Assembly: GCA_028095005.1 (NCBI GenBank)
Contig: CM051462.1
Coordinates: 173,299,955-173,363,954, forward strand
DNA length: 64,000 bases
Direction: 5' to 3'
Origin: Rhynchospora pubera
Lineage: Eukaryota > Streptophyta > Magnoliopsida > Poales > Cyperaceae
This document shows, piece after piece, positions 45,141 through 56,928 of this stretch. Positions within the stretch are counted from its first letter, which is position 1, and each line of letters opens with the position of its first letter. Under the pieces are notes generated by a model. That model was not told the DNA's origin. It searched no databases and saw only the letters and a list, made by a program, of their open reading frames with translations. Both the position numbers and the translations under genes were made by a program.

Positions 45141-48100
45141 TATAATTCCAAGTTGTTATACCTTATTTTGGTTATCGACATATCGTTTTGCATGGTAGAT
45201 GTTTCATTGGATTCAGCCGGACTGATATCACTCACAAACCTCTTCAGGCATTGGCGCAAACTTTAAATTTAAAATGTCAACTTGCACATTTTTAAACCCC
45301 AGAGTTCTGATATTTGCTATCGTGGTGGTTATTATGTTAGTGGCTTCCACTAGAAAGGTTAGAAGGTCGTAGAGGAACTCCAATTGTTTATCCAACGTTT
45401 TCTAAATTTTTGGCCCATTTAATTGTTTATTAGAAAGCTAACAGCGTTTGAATGGAGGTTGATACAAAAGTACAATAAAACCCATGAATTGGGTCTAATT
45501 CTTTGTTTAAATTCGTGCTAAACGATAAAGAGTGCAAGGTGCTAAACAATTCGATGCCATTAGAATTTGGGACCTCGTCCGAGTCACACTTGCAAATAAA
45601 GAAATAGAGAGGGGCTTGCTTCGCTTTATTTTGTTTTCTGAGGAACCAAAACCTAATTTGTTGGTTCTTTTGTTGGTTTGAACTTTCATAATACCGTGTG
45701 AATGTCACGGCGGCTTCTGATTCGTTTCGTTTTGGGGTTTTATCGAGCGATTATTTTTCTCTGTACTAATTCTGGCTAAAACATTTCATGTTTGGTTAAT
45801 TTCTACTGAGTTTGAATAATGATTGAAAAATGGGGCTCTGTGAAGGTTAGATTTTATCAATGTCTCACTCATATCTCTAGTGCACAAGATTATTCGCCTA
45901 ATAAATATGAGGTCCCTCGCATAGATGTATTCTTTATTGGACAAGAGGCTAAAATTTGATCAATTTTATAAACAACGTACTGTACTGTGAGTCTGTGATA
46001 ACGAGTTCGGGCATGTTAATTTGATGGTGCATACATGTGTGCTGCGAACCTAGAAAAAACATTTGAAAAAAATAATTAATACATAAAGATGAATTGCATT
46101 TGACAAAGAGAAGTGTTAACAAATAAGGGGGAAAAAAAAAATCAAACTATTGTCTAGCTACTTTGATAATATAATTGTTTAGCGCTAGTAGGCTTATAAC
46201 ATGATATCCTGAGCTATATATCTTAAGCTCAAACCTTGACAGACCTCAGTTATATAAAATAATCGCCTTTCATTAGTAATCTTGCATGTGATGAAAAGTA
46301 ATTAAACGGCTGCCACATATGAGTGAAAATGGTAATTAAAGGATATATTTCTCATTTTAAGGGTTACAATCCACAATATTCATACCAAATCGGTCAACCT
46401 AACAGTTATACATCATCATATGCCATGCGCTGTTTGTCAATTTTATCCTTAAATTGTTATTCTATTGAAGTTGCTCTATGGTAATTAGTAGTGTTTAGGA
46501 AACTAGCTAATATTCGAGGAAAGTATATATGAAGGATGAAGCCAAGTACGTACTACACAGCAGAAAAGCCTAACACACTTTGTACGTACCGTACAATTGA
46601 ATGAAGGTCATTTTGTTCAAATAATTGGGCTTATATAGCCTTATGTCAGAATGAACCAGCTGGTAGCCTGGTACCAACTTGTGACCACATTGCAATCATA
46701 AACCATTTTTTGTGATGCAAAATACACTGTAAGAATCTATGCTTCCAAAAAAGCTTACGGTATTTTTAGCAGGCCTGTGGACATTAACCCCATAAATTAG
46801 TTTATAACAATAAAGGTGTCTCTCCATTACATATGTTTTATATGCTACACTTGTTGTGGTCATCCTTTGCTAAGTTGCAACTTATTGTGAGTGGTTGTGC
46901 GTGTTGGGTGTGTTCCAGTTGAAAGGTAGGGAAGCTGAAGTTAAATATACTTGAATTAATATTTTTATTAGCTTACAACATTGCTAGGTTAGGTGAAGCT
47001 ACAAGCTATAGTACATACAATTTGCTTGGGATAGAAATTTGTTAGTATTTCATGACGAATTAGGGTTTAGATGTTCTTATCATTAACCGCGTCATCTAAA
47101 GCAAAAAATAATTAGGATTGTGAGTGGTATGACATTAACTGCCAAAGAATTTTATTTCCAGTTCAAAGGACTCCGTGCACGCCTAACGTTTTACTTGGTC
47201 TATGAGACAATGCCAAGTATACATATCCTTATCTTGTGTCCCAGAACATTAGTTAAGTAGCAAATTTGGTGAGATGACTGTTTATGAGAGTTAATATATT
47301 TTGTTATGGTAGTGGTTGTATATGCTGGTGGTTCCACTTGAAAGTTATATGGAGACCTATAGTGGGGCTATAGTCAAGTTTTTTATGTACATGCTTACAT
47401 ATTACCTTGTCTTTGTTGGTGACTGTAAGGTAGGCAGGGACCCAATCATTTGCTATAATGAACGAGTACCCTAAAACACCAATGGCGTAACAAGTTCATG
47501 GGAAACTTACTGAATCACCCTCAAAGATTTTGATATACATGTCGGTACTTGCACGTAATTTCGTATCAATAAAGAAACTACAGCTTTGAAATGAAATGAT
47601 AGGCTCATTCTGAAACCGCTGTTGTGGATTGATTTTTGGAAAACCCATTTCTTTTTTTGGAAAAAAAAAATCAGCGAAAGATATATATTCTGCGCCTGCA
47701 TTATTTTTTTTAATGAAATTTATTAAAGGACCGCCGGAGCAAATAGTGTGGCTAATTCTCACGATATAAGTGCTATATAATTTTACAAAACTTTGGAGGA
47801 TAAAAAAGAAAATGGCATAAACAGGAAGGACAGTTCCTTTTAGTATAGAAAATGTAAATAACTAGAATGGAGGGCCTCTAATTGAATTTACTGCCAATCG
47901 TTGAAACTACATGACAAGATTGAGGTGTTTAGCAAGTTACTAAATTTTACACTTGAAATGTATATTGATTTAGGAAACGAGCAAAGAATTTGTAATTGAG
48001 ATATTTCCCCTTTTGACCACCTTTATCAAGGTATTTTGTTTTTCTTCTTTTTGACGGATTAAAAAAGAATTAGAGGGATTCCCTGGCGCAAGTGATAAAC

Positions 48101-48360
48101 GGCTCATGCCTCGTTTCGTTATCAGAGAACCAAACTTTGAAGAATTCAATTCCCACTTTACTTCTTGGCTCTTCCTAAAAACTGCATGTCGTAGAAATGT
48201 TAGAACAAAACTTGAATGCACAACAAAGGACTATGAATGATAAGTGTCATCGTTAAAAAGTCATAGCGGGTCATTGCTAAACAGAGGACACGCTTGCGTG
48301 AATCTTACATAACTAGCAGGTGTATGTTATAAATGTTAAATTTAATAATTAGATATGTTC
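45141..48360. other. long intergenic stretch
   Basis: No supported gene. Minus-strand ORFs near 45430-45708 and 47496-47762 are short and use non-ATG starts or lack recognisable domains. A region at about 48085-48175 has a tRNA-like head and an AATTCAATTCCC B-box-like string and could be another SINE. Confidence 0.4.
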
Positions 48361-48362
48361 AA

Positions 48363-49163
48363 TTTTTTTACTCAAGAGGGGTTAGGCTAGGGGTGTCAAC
48401 GGCTGCCGTTTCAACGTTATGCCGTTCCGTATAAGCGAAACGGAATGGTTAACGGCACAGGTTTTTGTTTCGTTTCAGTAACGGAACGGCAAACGAAATA
48501 TCAAACTCTACCGTTTCGACTGTTTCAGCCTCATTTCATCAAACTGTTTTATGTGTTATTTGTGAAACGGAACGGTTAACGAAACGAAATTATGTGCCGT
48601 TTCATTAACGAAACGGTTAACGGAATGAGTTGGTGTTCCGTTTAATTATACGAAACGGAAATGGTTTGGGCCCATTCCGTGTCATTGGGCCACGTTTGAC
48701 AGGCCTAGGTTAGGCCTTGCATTGAGTGTTGTGTCTTATGCAATCAATTGGAATGCGAGACGGCCCAACACCTATTCCTACACTGCAATTTTGCAAAGGA
48801 GATATGGGATAGTACCCTGGGTGGTATGGTACAAGCTATGCCATCGGACGGTATTCTAGACTTCTGGGAGCGTAATCATATACTAATGAAAAACAGGTCC
48901 ACCTTAGGAATAGCTGTAATATGGAGAATTTGGAAAACCAGGAACGGATACATCTTTCAAGGGGTAATTAAGGCCCGATGGGCACAACACTATACTTTAT
49001 CCAAGACTCAGTTCTATGGAGGGACTATGGCTGAAGTTTTTAAGTCTTTTTTTTAGCAATTTTTCCCTCTTCTTCGTAAATATTGTGTAACAATCTTTTT
49101 TGTTATTTAATGAAATTCAGTAGATGTGGTTTTCGACACCCTACCCTCAAAAAAAAAAAACAA
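48363..49163 (+). mobile_element. 5'-truncated LINE remnant (reverse-transcriptase zinc-binding tail)
   Basis: The frame reads SRGVRP just before the MITE and continues after it as CVLCNQLECETAQHLFLHC, then KEIWD. That is the Cys/His zinc-binding region (zf-RVT) that closes the ORF2 protein of plant L1-like LINEs. Coding continues to a TAG at about 49056. An AAAAAAAAAAAA tail ends at about 49162. The flanks ATATGTTCAATTTT (48354) and ATATGTTTATTTT (49165) may be a decayed target duplication. The element is dead: nearly all of ORF2 is missing and an hAT MITE splits it. Confidence 0.7.
48388..48707. mobile_element. hAT-type MITE with 8-bp target duplication, copy 2
   Basis: A 320-bp element with termini TAGGGGTGTCAACGG and the inverse of TAGGCCTGTCAAACG. 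The 8-bp GGTTAGGC is duplicated exactly at 48380-48387 and 48708-48715. The interior is full of AACGGAACGG and CCGTTTCGT-type repeats like the copy at 8046-8360. It interrupts a LINE remnant. Confidence 0.85.
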
Positions 49164-49979
49164 ATATGTTTATTTTAATAATCAAAAGTGTTCAGTTAAA
49201 TGTGTCAATTAATGGTTTTGTTATATAGTATCGCGCATTAGTCTTGGAGAGAGGTGCGCCAGGAGCAGAGTCAGAAAAAAAAAATTAATTTGAACCTGAC
49301 CGGTTCACGACTCTTTCTATTTTTCTTCATGTGTTTTTTGTCCTGTTTGTGACCCTTTTGCTTGGTTTAGTAATAACATTTTTGCTTATAACATTTATAT
49401 TTTTTATTGCAACTAACTGAATATTTATACTCAATTAACAGAACATTTGTATATATTAAACTAAAATATTTATACTTAATAAAATGAACATTTTTGCTTA
49501 TAATATTTATATATTTTTTTTTCAACTAACTAAACATTTATACTTAAATAACAGAATATTTGTACTCGTCAAACTAAACACGTAGGTACAAAATAAAGTG
49601 CGTTGGAGGATGCTGAGACGCTCCCCTCAAAGATGACGCGATGGTAAAACCATCGATGCCAGTAATCAATTTTCATAAAGGACAGTGTTAAGTACAAATG
49701 GTACAAATGGTATTGTACGCGTCTCATCTACTACTTGGACCCAATCCATCATTGCCAAATACCAAGGGACAGTTCGTGGCTAATTAAACGTAACTATAAC
49801 TATAGGGCTTGGGCTTGTTATACTGCACCTTGACCATTAACTCCAAGTAATTTGGGTTACGCCGTAATCAATTTCTTAATTCTGACCCATTTGACCAAAA
49901 CCCAGTGCAAAGGACCTTTTAAGACCAATTCAATCTGATCCAGTCGTTTCTAGAGCTAGTTCCTCGATCGCGGACCTTT
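49164..49979. other. AT-rich intergenic DNA with loose AACATTTATACTTA repeats
   Basis: From about 49375 to 49590, units like GAACATTTxTATATATTAAAC and AACATTTATACTTAA recur. They resemble the minisatellite at 13.6 kb. No gene. Confidence 0.4.
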
Positions 49980-50510
49980 TTAGATTGGAAAAAACTTTTT
50001 GGCAATCTTTTTCAGATATGAATCGATCTGATTCAAAAATGAAGAACTTGCATCAGTATCTCAGTGTCAATTCAAACATGGACTGTGGATCAAATCCATG
50101 TTCTGAGAAATCTTTACCATCCGGAAAGAAGGAAAAAAGGAGTCTTTTTGGTTTTCGAAGTAAAAAGAAATACGTTAAAAAAAGAAATATCAAAATAATC
50201 AATAAAAAAAAACTTTTTTCTGTAAAACTTTTCGAAGGGAATATTGAAGAAAATATTATTTACTTAGAATGGACTATTTACAAAGAATGGCTGCTCACGA
50301 TCTTTACTACGAGCGGGTTCAAATATTTCAGATTCATCCTTTCCGAGATTTTTTCCTATTTTATATTCCCAACCGTGATATCCAAAATTCAAGATATTCT
50401 GGATATACCATGGGTATATCTTGAGAAGATTTTGATGAAATGGACTCTGATAAGTGAGAAGATTTTGATGAAATGGACTCTGATAAGTTACTTTGGGCTC
50501 GTGGAGCTTA
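49980..50510 (+). pseudogene. ycf2: nuclear fragment resembling plastid ycf2
   Basis: The frame reads SFSDMNRSDSKMKNLHQYLS, VNSNMD, then SEKSLPSGKKEKRS. This matches the conserved part of the chloroplast Ycf2 protein around SDMNLSDSxGKNLHQYL and CSEKYLPSEK. Later parts (KWTLIS, TTSGFKYF) also fit its order. Ycf2 is a very large essential plastid protein, so 185 codons is a small internal piece. The nucleotide match is diverged, with inserted Lys-rich codons. A 33-bp unit (GAGAAGATTTTGATGAAATG and on) is tandemly duplicated at about 50431-50496. A nuclear plastid insertion is the simplest reading. Passage through mitochondrial DNA is possible. Confidence 0.7.
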
Positions 50511-50958
50511 TACAAATCAGGTTTGATAGGTGTTGGGCCTAATAAAGGAACTTCTATTTTGTCGGATCTAAATTGTTTTACTAGTGGAGGTCAAATTTTG
50601 GTGAATGCAAGTTTAATTTAGTTTGTGTCAGCGTGGAGAGCTAAGAATCAACCATTTCATGCCAACTCATAAGGACCACATCTCTGGACAAACTGACAAA
50701 AGAAGATCGATCAAGAGAACAAAATCTCGTTCTCGCCCGTACCTTGTACACACAAATTTGTAAACCAAATTATATTGGCAAGCAAACAAAATATAATCCT
50801 ATCCACGCACACCACTCAATTTCCTTCCCTCTTTCCCTCCACAAGCTAACCAGTTGCTCTCGACTTCTTATAATCCTATTACTAATAGCATCCAACAAAC
50901 AAATAAAGAATCCCCTCCAAACCCAGCCCCCGCCAAAACCCCCCACATAACTCAGGCA

Positions 50959-52086
50959 ATGGGATGTTCAGGCTCGAAACAAGTCGATGTGGTGGCCGAT
51001 GTGTACAAGCCTCCCCCAACAAGTGTTGCACTATTCGACATAACTAAGATAGAAGAGCCATGGCTCCTTGTCGAAAACAATGACAAGCTTGAAGAACAAG
51101 AGGATGAAGAAGAGGATTTGAAGAAAAACCAAACAACACCTATCCCTCTACCTCTTCTTGAGAAGCTCGACTCCTCTGACGCCGCCCCTACCTCTTGGAA
51201 TGAGGTTAGCAAAGCTTTAGAAGATCTAAAACCCTCCATTGAATCCAACAAGACAACACCCTTTGCCCTCCCCTCCAAAACCAAAAAACCCTTGCCACCA
51301 CCAAAAGCACAACCAGCACCAAATTCTAATAATAACAATACTATGCCTGTTGTTGTTACTGCCGCTCCTGCTACTACTACGGTTGGTACTGCTCCTGCTG
51401 ATAATCCTCCTGCTACTCCTATTGTAACAGCCCCCACTAATGGCACCTCAAGCCGAGCAATAAAGGAGTTAGGAAGTATTCGATCCGTAAAGGAGAACAG
51501 TTTCATAATTCGTGATCGGGAGCTAAAGAAAGCAAGCAATGATGCAGTAAACTCAGCTATTGCCACGTGGCGGCGCAGGCGGGACCCACTTGAAGGATAC
51601 CCTGAGAAGCGCCCTCCCGGAAAAAGCGGTGAAGGCATAGTTCTATACACGACCACCCTCCGTGGAGTTCGCCGTACTTTCGAGGATTGTGAGAGGGCCA
51701 GGCAAGCAATAGAAGCCTACGCAACAGAGGCAGGTCTTGTGCCAGAGGAGCGTGACGTGTCTCTTCATGCAGAGTATTTAAAGGAGATGAAAGAGTTGGC
51801 AGGGGAAGAGGCAGTGGTGCCGAGGCTATTTATAAGGGGAAGGTACATAGGAGGGATTGACGAGGTGATGGAATTAGCCGACACGGGAAAGCTGAAAGAC
51901 ATGTTGAAATGGGTGCACGAGGGGAAGGGAGGGAGGAAAGACTGCGAAGGGTGTGGCGGGGCTCGGTTTGTTCCGTGCTTCGAGTGCCACGGGAGCTGTA
52001 AGGTGGTGTCAGAAGATGGAAAAGGCATCGAAAGATGCGAAGTGTGTAATGAGAATGGGCTCGAGTTGTGCCCGATTTGTCACTAG
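50959..52086 (+). CDS. glutaredoxin-domain protein with Cys-rich tail, probably membrane-anchored
   Basis: A single exon of 375 aa. I chose the ATG at 50959 because it gives MGCSGSK, a classic N-myristoylation signal with Cys3 for palmitoylation. An in-frame TTG further upstream only adds leader-like sequence. Residues 40-220 are low-complexity (acidic, then Pro/Asn/Thr-rich). A glutaredoxin-like fold runs about 224-325. VLYTTTLRGVRRTFEDC (234-244) replaces the usual CPYC-type active site, so the normal redox Cys pair is missing and only Cys244 remains. VVPRLFIRGRYIGG (286-299) is the glutathione-contacting Val-Pro/Gly-Gly region. Residues 329-374 hold paired cysteines (CEGC, CFEC, CEVC, CPIC), probably a zinc-binding tail. 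This matches an uncharacterised plant glutaredoxin family (Arabidopsis At5g39865/At3g28850 type). The biochemical role is unknown. Confidence 0.9.
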   Translation: MGCSGSKQVDVVADVYKPPPTSVALFDITKIEEPWLLVENNDKLEEQEDEEEDLKKNQTTPIPLPLLEKLDSSDAAPTSWNEVSKALEDLKPSIESNKTTPFALPSKTKKPLPPPKAQPAPNSNNNNTMPVVVTAAPATTTVGTAPADNPPATPIVTAPTNGTSSRAIKELGSIRSVKENSFIIRDRELKKASNDAVNSAIATWRRRRDPLEGYPEKRPPGKSGEGIVLYTTTLRGVRRTFEDCERARQAIEAYATEAGLVPEERDVSLHAEYLKEMKELAGEEAVVPRLFIRGRYIGGIDEVMELADTGKLKDMLKWVHEGKGGRKDCEGCGGARFVPCFECHGSCKVVSEDGKGIERCEVCNENGLELCPICH

Positions 52087-53246
52087 AGTTGATCATTTTT
52101 TCCCTTTCTTGGTTGGAGACAATGCTGTGATCAATGCCCATCGAAAAAATTGTTGTGAATCAGTGAATGGCTTTTCTGGGAGAATGATCTTCGCACAACA
52201 GCCTCAGACAGCCTTCATTTGATTTCTATGTTTAGTGTCTTGCAATTGGTGTTATTAGTTTCTTATGGCTTCTGTTATTAGCTTTTATTGCTTCGAACAT
52301 AAATAGTGAGGGATTTGATGTTAGGGAATGGTAATTAAACATAGTAGTTTGTACAGGATGCGTTCTGAAATGCATGTGTCGTGCCTAAGGTATAAAGTGG
52401 ACGGATCCTTAAAATCTTCTCTCCATTTTGCTGTTGTTTATGATAGTTACATTCAGCACTTGCACTAGAATTTGAGATGGAATAGAATGAAAAGAATTGG
52501 AAGAGAGTTGGGAAGAAAATGTAACCTCCAAATTGGAAGTTGGAAGAGAGTTGGGAACAAAATGTAACCTCCAAATTGGAAGGTGCAAGCAGTTCACTTT
52601 CCTATCCACTCACCCTCAAATCTCAATCCTCCTTTGTGGAGCATACACTTTTCGTCAATTTGGGTTCTCTTCAGGAAAGAAAGAAAACTGTCGGATGAGC
52701 AGATCACATTAGCCTGTTAAACATGCATTATCTTAAACAAATGAGAAGGATTATTTGAAAATATTAATTTAATAAACTCAATAATACTTTTATAAACCAA
52801 TATGGATAGTATAGCAATAAAATTTGATGTAATGTAAATATTTGACATTGTGTCAAGAGCTGTTAATTTCTCAAAATTCAGATTATTTGATGAATGGCAA
52901 AACATATATCGAGATTTATCATTTTGTTTACGCATGACATGTAAATTGTATAATTCATGCCCTTTTCTACAATCATAAATTTTACATTTATTTTTAGAGA
53001 TTATCAAGATAATTATTGTCTCATCCCTTCTCAAATCCAAATATGCGTGCATTGAATATTATTCCCTGTTTTACTTCATAAGAGAAAAGTAATATGTTTT
53101 AATGCAGTTGACAACTTTTAGAGTACCAAAGACCACAAAAAAGATGCTGTGATTAACGAGAAACTATTCTAATTGGTTAAAAGTGTTCTTGCACTCGTAC
53201 AAGAATTACAATATTTTTAATCCAAAAAAGTTGAGGCCTAGAAAAT
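52087..53246. other. intergenic DNA between two convergent genes
   Basis: Holds the 3' flanks of the glutaredoxin-domain gene and, at the far end, of the KH gene. A 43-bp unit (TTGGAAGAGAGTTGGGAAGA and on) is tandemly duplicated at 52497-52539 and 52540-52582 with one difference. No gene seen. Confidence 0.55.
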
Positions 53247-56200
53247 TTAACTTTCAATTAAAACAGCCTCTTTTCCAACATCAGGTGATGAGGGTGTTTC
53301 GCTGAGAACAAAAGCTTCTAGAAGGCTCTGTGCACAATATGCATGTTCAGGCACACCAGATACCATGATCACCGTCTCTGGGGACTCAGGCCGCAGCTCT
53401 GTTATCGTAATTTTGGCCTCTGATATCTACATAGGGGAATAGTTGGACCTTATTTTGCACCTTAAACATTAGTTGTCCTGGAGAAATTAACTTCTTCAAA
53501 GGATAATTGTTTTGTGAAATAAGACTTACCTCACGAATCTTATTCAAGCAACCTCCATCTTCACCACAGAGGTTGGGTACAAGAGATCGAGGAATAGTAA
53601 CCTCCAAAGTAATACTAGGAATGACTGGTGATGGTTCTTCCCTAGTAAATAACATAGTTGAGGACAGTAATTAGGTGAAGTAATGAGATCCACCAGCACA
53701 AAGGGTGGTGAGTACAGAAATTTCAGAAGAAAGAAAAGCAAAAGAGAGCAACAACTATACATAAACAAATAGAAATCAAATAATCTCAACAAAAGAGGGA
53801 TCTTTGTGTAAGTACGGTGAAATTGTGCCAGCTTTTCTTGATGGATGAGAACTATAATCTGGTAATGGTTCTCTCGCTCCCTGAAAATCGGAAAAGGAAC
53901 AAGTAAGATTAGACTACATTTGAACTTTTTGACAAGATCATTTGAGCAATTATTCTGATTACCCAGGGTGCATGTCTATCATAGGGCAGTCCTTCCTCGT
54001 AAGACCTGCCATAGCTGTGGAAAGGAGGGGGTTGGCTGGATAAGTGTTGCTGAGGTGAAGCACCACTTCCCATGTAAGGGCCAAATGGAGGCTCCATTCC
54101 ATAAGGTGAGGCGTGGTTCATCGGCGGTGCCTTGTCCCTCAGAAAATGATGCTTCAGTCTAGATGTGATTTGAATTATTGCCTCCTGAACGGATTCTCCA
54201 TTGCCATTTATCTGTCAACAAAGTTATGAGCAGAACATGAAGTAAGATAATGATTGATGGAGAGTAAGCTTTATAGAAGTAATTAAATGCAGCAAACAAG
54301 TTACAAGCATTTCACAAAGTTTGCAGCTTTCAATCTGTGAAATAAGTTTCTATTTCAAAACACAAAAAAGATATGGTATTGGCTCCCAAAACAGGCACCA
54401 AAATTTATTTTTTTTGGAATGAATGTGCCAATATTTTCGGCAACATTTATTGATGTTCACATGATACTGTTCTTTTGAATATCAGCATTGAACTTGGTGA
54501 CCAAATGTACCAGACTTCCAGGTGGTATACATGAGATTGAATATTATGTACAAACCACACTGAACCTTAGTGAATCTCAACTATAAATTAATCTCCTACC
54601 ACCCCGGATTGTTTCCAACCCTCCCTCTATAAATCAACAGACCAAAGTAAGTTTCAAATGCCAATGCTAGCAGGTACAGTTGCCATTTGCAAAATTTGTG
54701 ACAATGACTATGAACAGCCGAGCACAAAAAATATGAGAAATACCTGAATGACTTCTTCATCTTGCCCAATGCCGTCCGGTATGGGGTCTTTACCTCTGGC
54801 CATGATCCGAATAAAGGCACCAGATGACTTCCTCATCTCTGCCATGATGTTACCACCCTTGCCCAGCAGACAGCCAACCTGGCTCGATGCTATAACCAGC
54901 CGGCACTGTTGTTCTCTAGTCTCTGCCCCAACCCCACTGCTCAACACTAGCCTGTGCTGAACCCGAAGAACCGCATGCTGAATTGGCGAGAAACTGTCCC
55001 CATGGAACTGTCCAGAAAGCTATATTAAAGAGAGTACAAGACGAACTAAAATTTATATTTATTCCTTTTACAGTCATGCGATAATCTTACAAAATTGAAC
55101 ATCAGATTATATGAATTTTAGTTTTTAATTTAGTTTATTTTGCTTGTGTGTTTTATCCATCCAATAATTTACCCACTTATTTTTTTATTATTATTGCCAT
55201 TTTCATTTTAAAATGCTTATTTCATGCATAGCTAGGTCTCAAGATAAGACTTAATCAGTACACCAGAGAGAGAAACTGAGAAAGAGATATTAAAATTAAC
55301 TAACAGTCTCCAACACAATATAAACAGTACACAGGTACCAACCATCCAGTGTCTACTGCTAGTAACCGTCTCAAACAAAGCTACTGTTCTAGCTGACAGT
55401 ATAACAGTTTTTTTTTTTTTAAAAAAAAGATAAGTTACCACAGGGCCCTGAATGGTGATGAGTCGATCCTCGGACTGTGCCTCAGAATTAAGCTCAGATA
55501 TCGTAATATCAGAACCAGTCTCGTTTTTTATATTTTTCACAATGTATCCAGCCTTGCCTATGACACCGCCAACTTGATTATTCGTGCATAACATCCTATA
55601 GGTCATGAGGTCTACAGGTGCGCCTGGTGTGACAGACTCATGGGGGTGGCCACCAAACTGGGGATGCACACCGAATTGCTTCGGTGCAAATGGTTGTGAG
55701 GATGCACTGGGTGTTGGTCCAGGTTTGGATGGGTCCCGGTCACGACCTGGTGGTCTTTCTAGAAGCTGCTTAGCTATGAGCATGACAGCTTTCCTGACCG
55801 AGTCAAGATCGCCAGTTACCTAGTGAACAGAAAGAAGAGTAAAAATGAGCAAGTATTTCAACATAATTGTGGGAATAATGCATGAAGAGTTAAACAATAA
55901 AGCCTTTGCCCCCCTCACAGCCATGCAAGCAAAGCAAGTGGTATGGTAACAGTTCCTTGGTAATCATAAGTTAGTAACACTTGAAAGGATCAGATTTTAA
56001 AGTTGGGGAACAACTTTACTGAATAGTGCCCAACTATTATTTCTAACATTGGCCAGATCACCCAAAAATAGGTTCAGGCAAAACTCCAAAAAAAAAAAAC
56101 ATTTTAACAATATTGCTTGATTCTGACTTCAGTTCATCCTATGAAACAGCAAGAATTTCCCGAGATACCTTTTTCTATAATCCGGGCCAGAGAAATTGGA

Positions 56201-56928
56201 AGAAAAGAATATACCTGAACCACGTCTTCCTGGGGCTTGGCGCAAATTGGAAGCTGATCTCTGGAAAGGACCCGCACCTGGGCACCACTATCAGCCATAA
56301 TTTTTTTAATTATGACACCACCCTTTCCCAGAAGTGAGCCCACCTGACCCGACAAAACCAGCATCCTGAAGGTAACAAACAGGGAAGCTCTCTCTGCTTC
56401 CTTCTCCTCCTCGCTTTCTCTGGCTTCTCCTTCTCCTTCTCCTTCTGCTTCTCCTTCTCCCTCGGACTCTAAATCACATTCTTCTAACATAACCCGCTCG
56501 AAAACTCGCATCAAAGCAGTGAATGCAGCAGGCGTGGCCTTCTCTACCGGAACCGCTTCTGACGGCTCCTCTGCCCCCTCTTCCTTCTCCTCATTTTCAG
56601 CCGTCCCGTCCTTCTCAGTTCCTTCATCTGATTTCTGTGCCTCCTTGTAGACGCTGGTAATGATAACTATCCTCTCGCTGCAACCCCCGACGGCATCCTC
56701 AAGTTTGATCTTGGCGCCGGTATCCTGACGAATCTTGGACACAATGTTGCCTCCTTTGCCAATGACACTTCCGGACATGGCGACGGGGCAGAGAACCTTG
56801 TAGGTGACCAAGCGTTGCCTGACAGAAGTGGCGGGACCCGTCTTCTGCGATTTGGTGGGCGCCTCAGGTTCCTGAGGCTGAGGGTTCTCATCAGACGGCC
56901 TCTTTGATGGGGTCAGGTTAGAGGCCAT
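53247..56928 (-). CDS. five-KH-domain RNA-binding protein, HEN4/RCF3-like family
   Basis: Nuclear poly(C)-binding-type protein. Relatives act in pre-mRNA processing and flowering or stress control. Seven exons in transcript order: 56928-56215, 55819-55439, 55007-54744, 54211-53963, 53880-53816, 53641-53530 and 53426-53247, giving 654 aa. All introns have GT/AG borders and phases agree. The start is the ATG at 56926-56928 (MASNLTPSKR). A TTG-led extension is leader. KH1 (about 40-95, GKGG at 57-60) has a short loop. KH2 (about 187-262, GKGG 201-204), KH3 (about 310-385, GKAG 326-329) and KH4 (about 399-478, GKGG 414-417) follow. KH5 (about 568-640) has a weaker GEDG loop. An acidic Glu/Gly run (152-178) between KH1 and KH2, coded by a GAGGGAGAAGG-like repeat, and a Pro/Gly/His-rich linker (483-536) are low-complexity. 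The exact subfamily is inferred. Confidence 0.92.

Noticed and set aside
47496..47762. Minus-strand ORF that looks somewhat protein-like, with a GTAAGT after it
   Set aside because: No matching neighbouring exons, no family resemblance and a non-ATG start. It could be a stray exon, but I cannot support it.
50952..51656. 234-codon minus-strand ORF
   Set aside because: It is the antisense shadow of the glutaredoxin-domain gene. Its composition mirrors the low-complexity N-terminus, and it has no domain of its own.
54708..55783. Separate short genes suggested by individual ORFs on the minus strand
   Set aside because: They are consecutive exons of the single KH-domain gene, joined by GT/AG introns in compatible phases.
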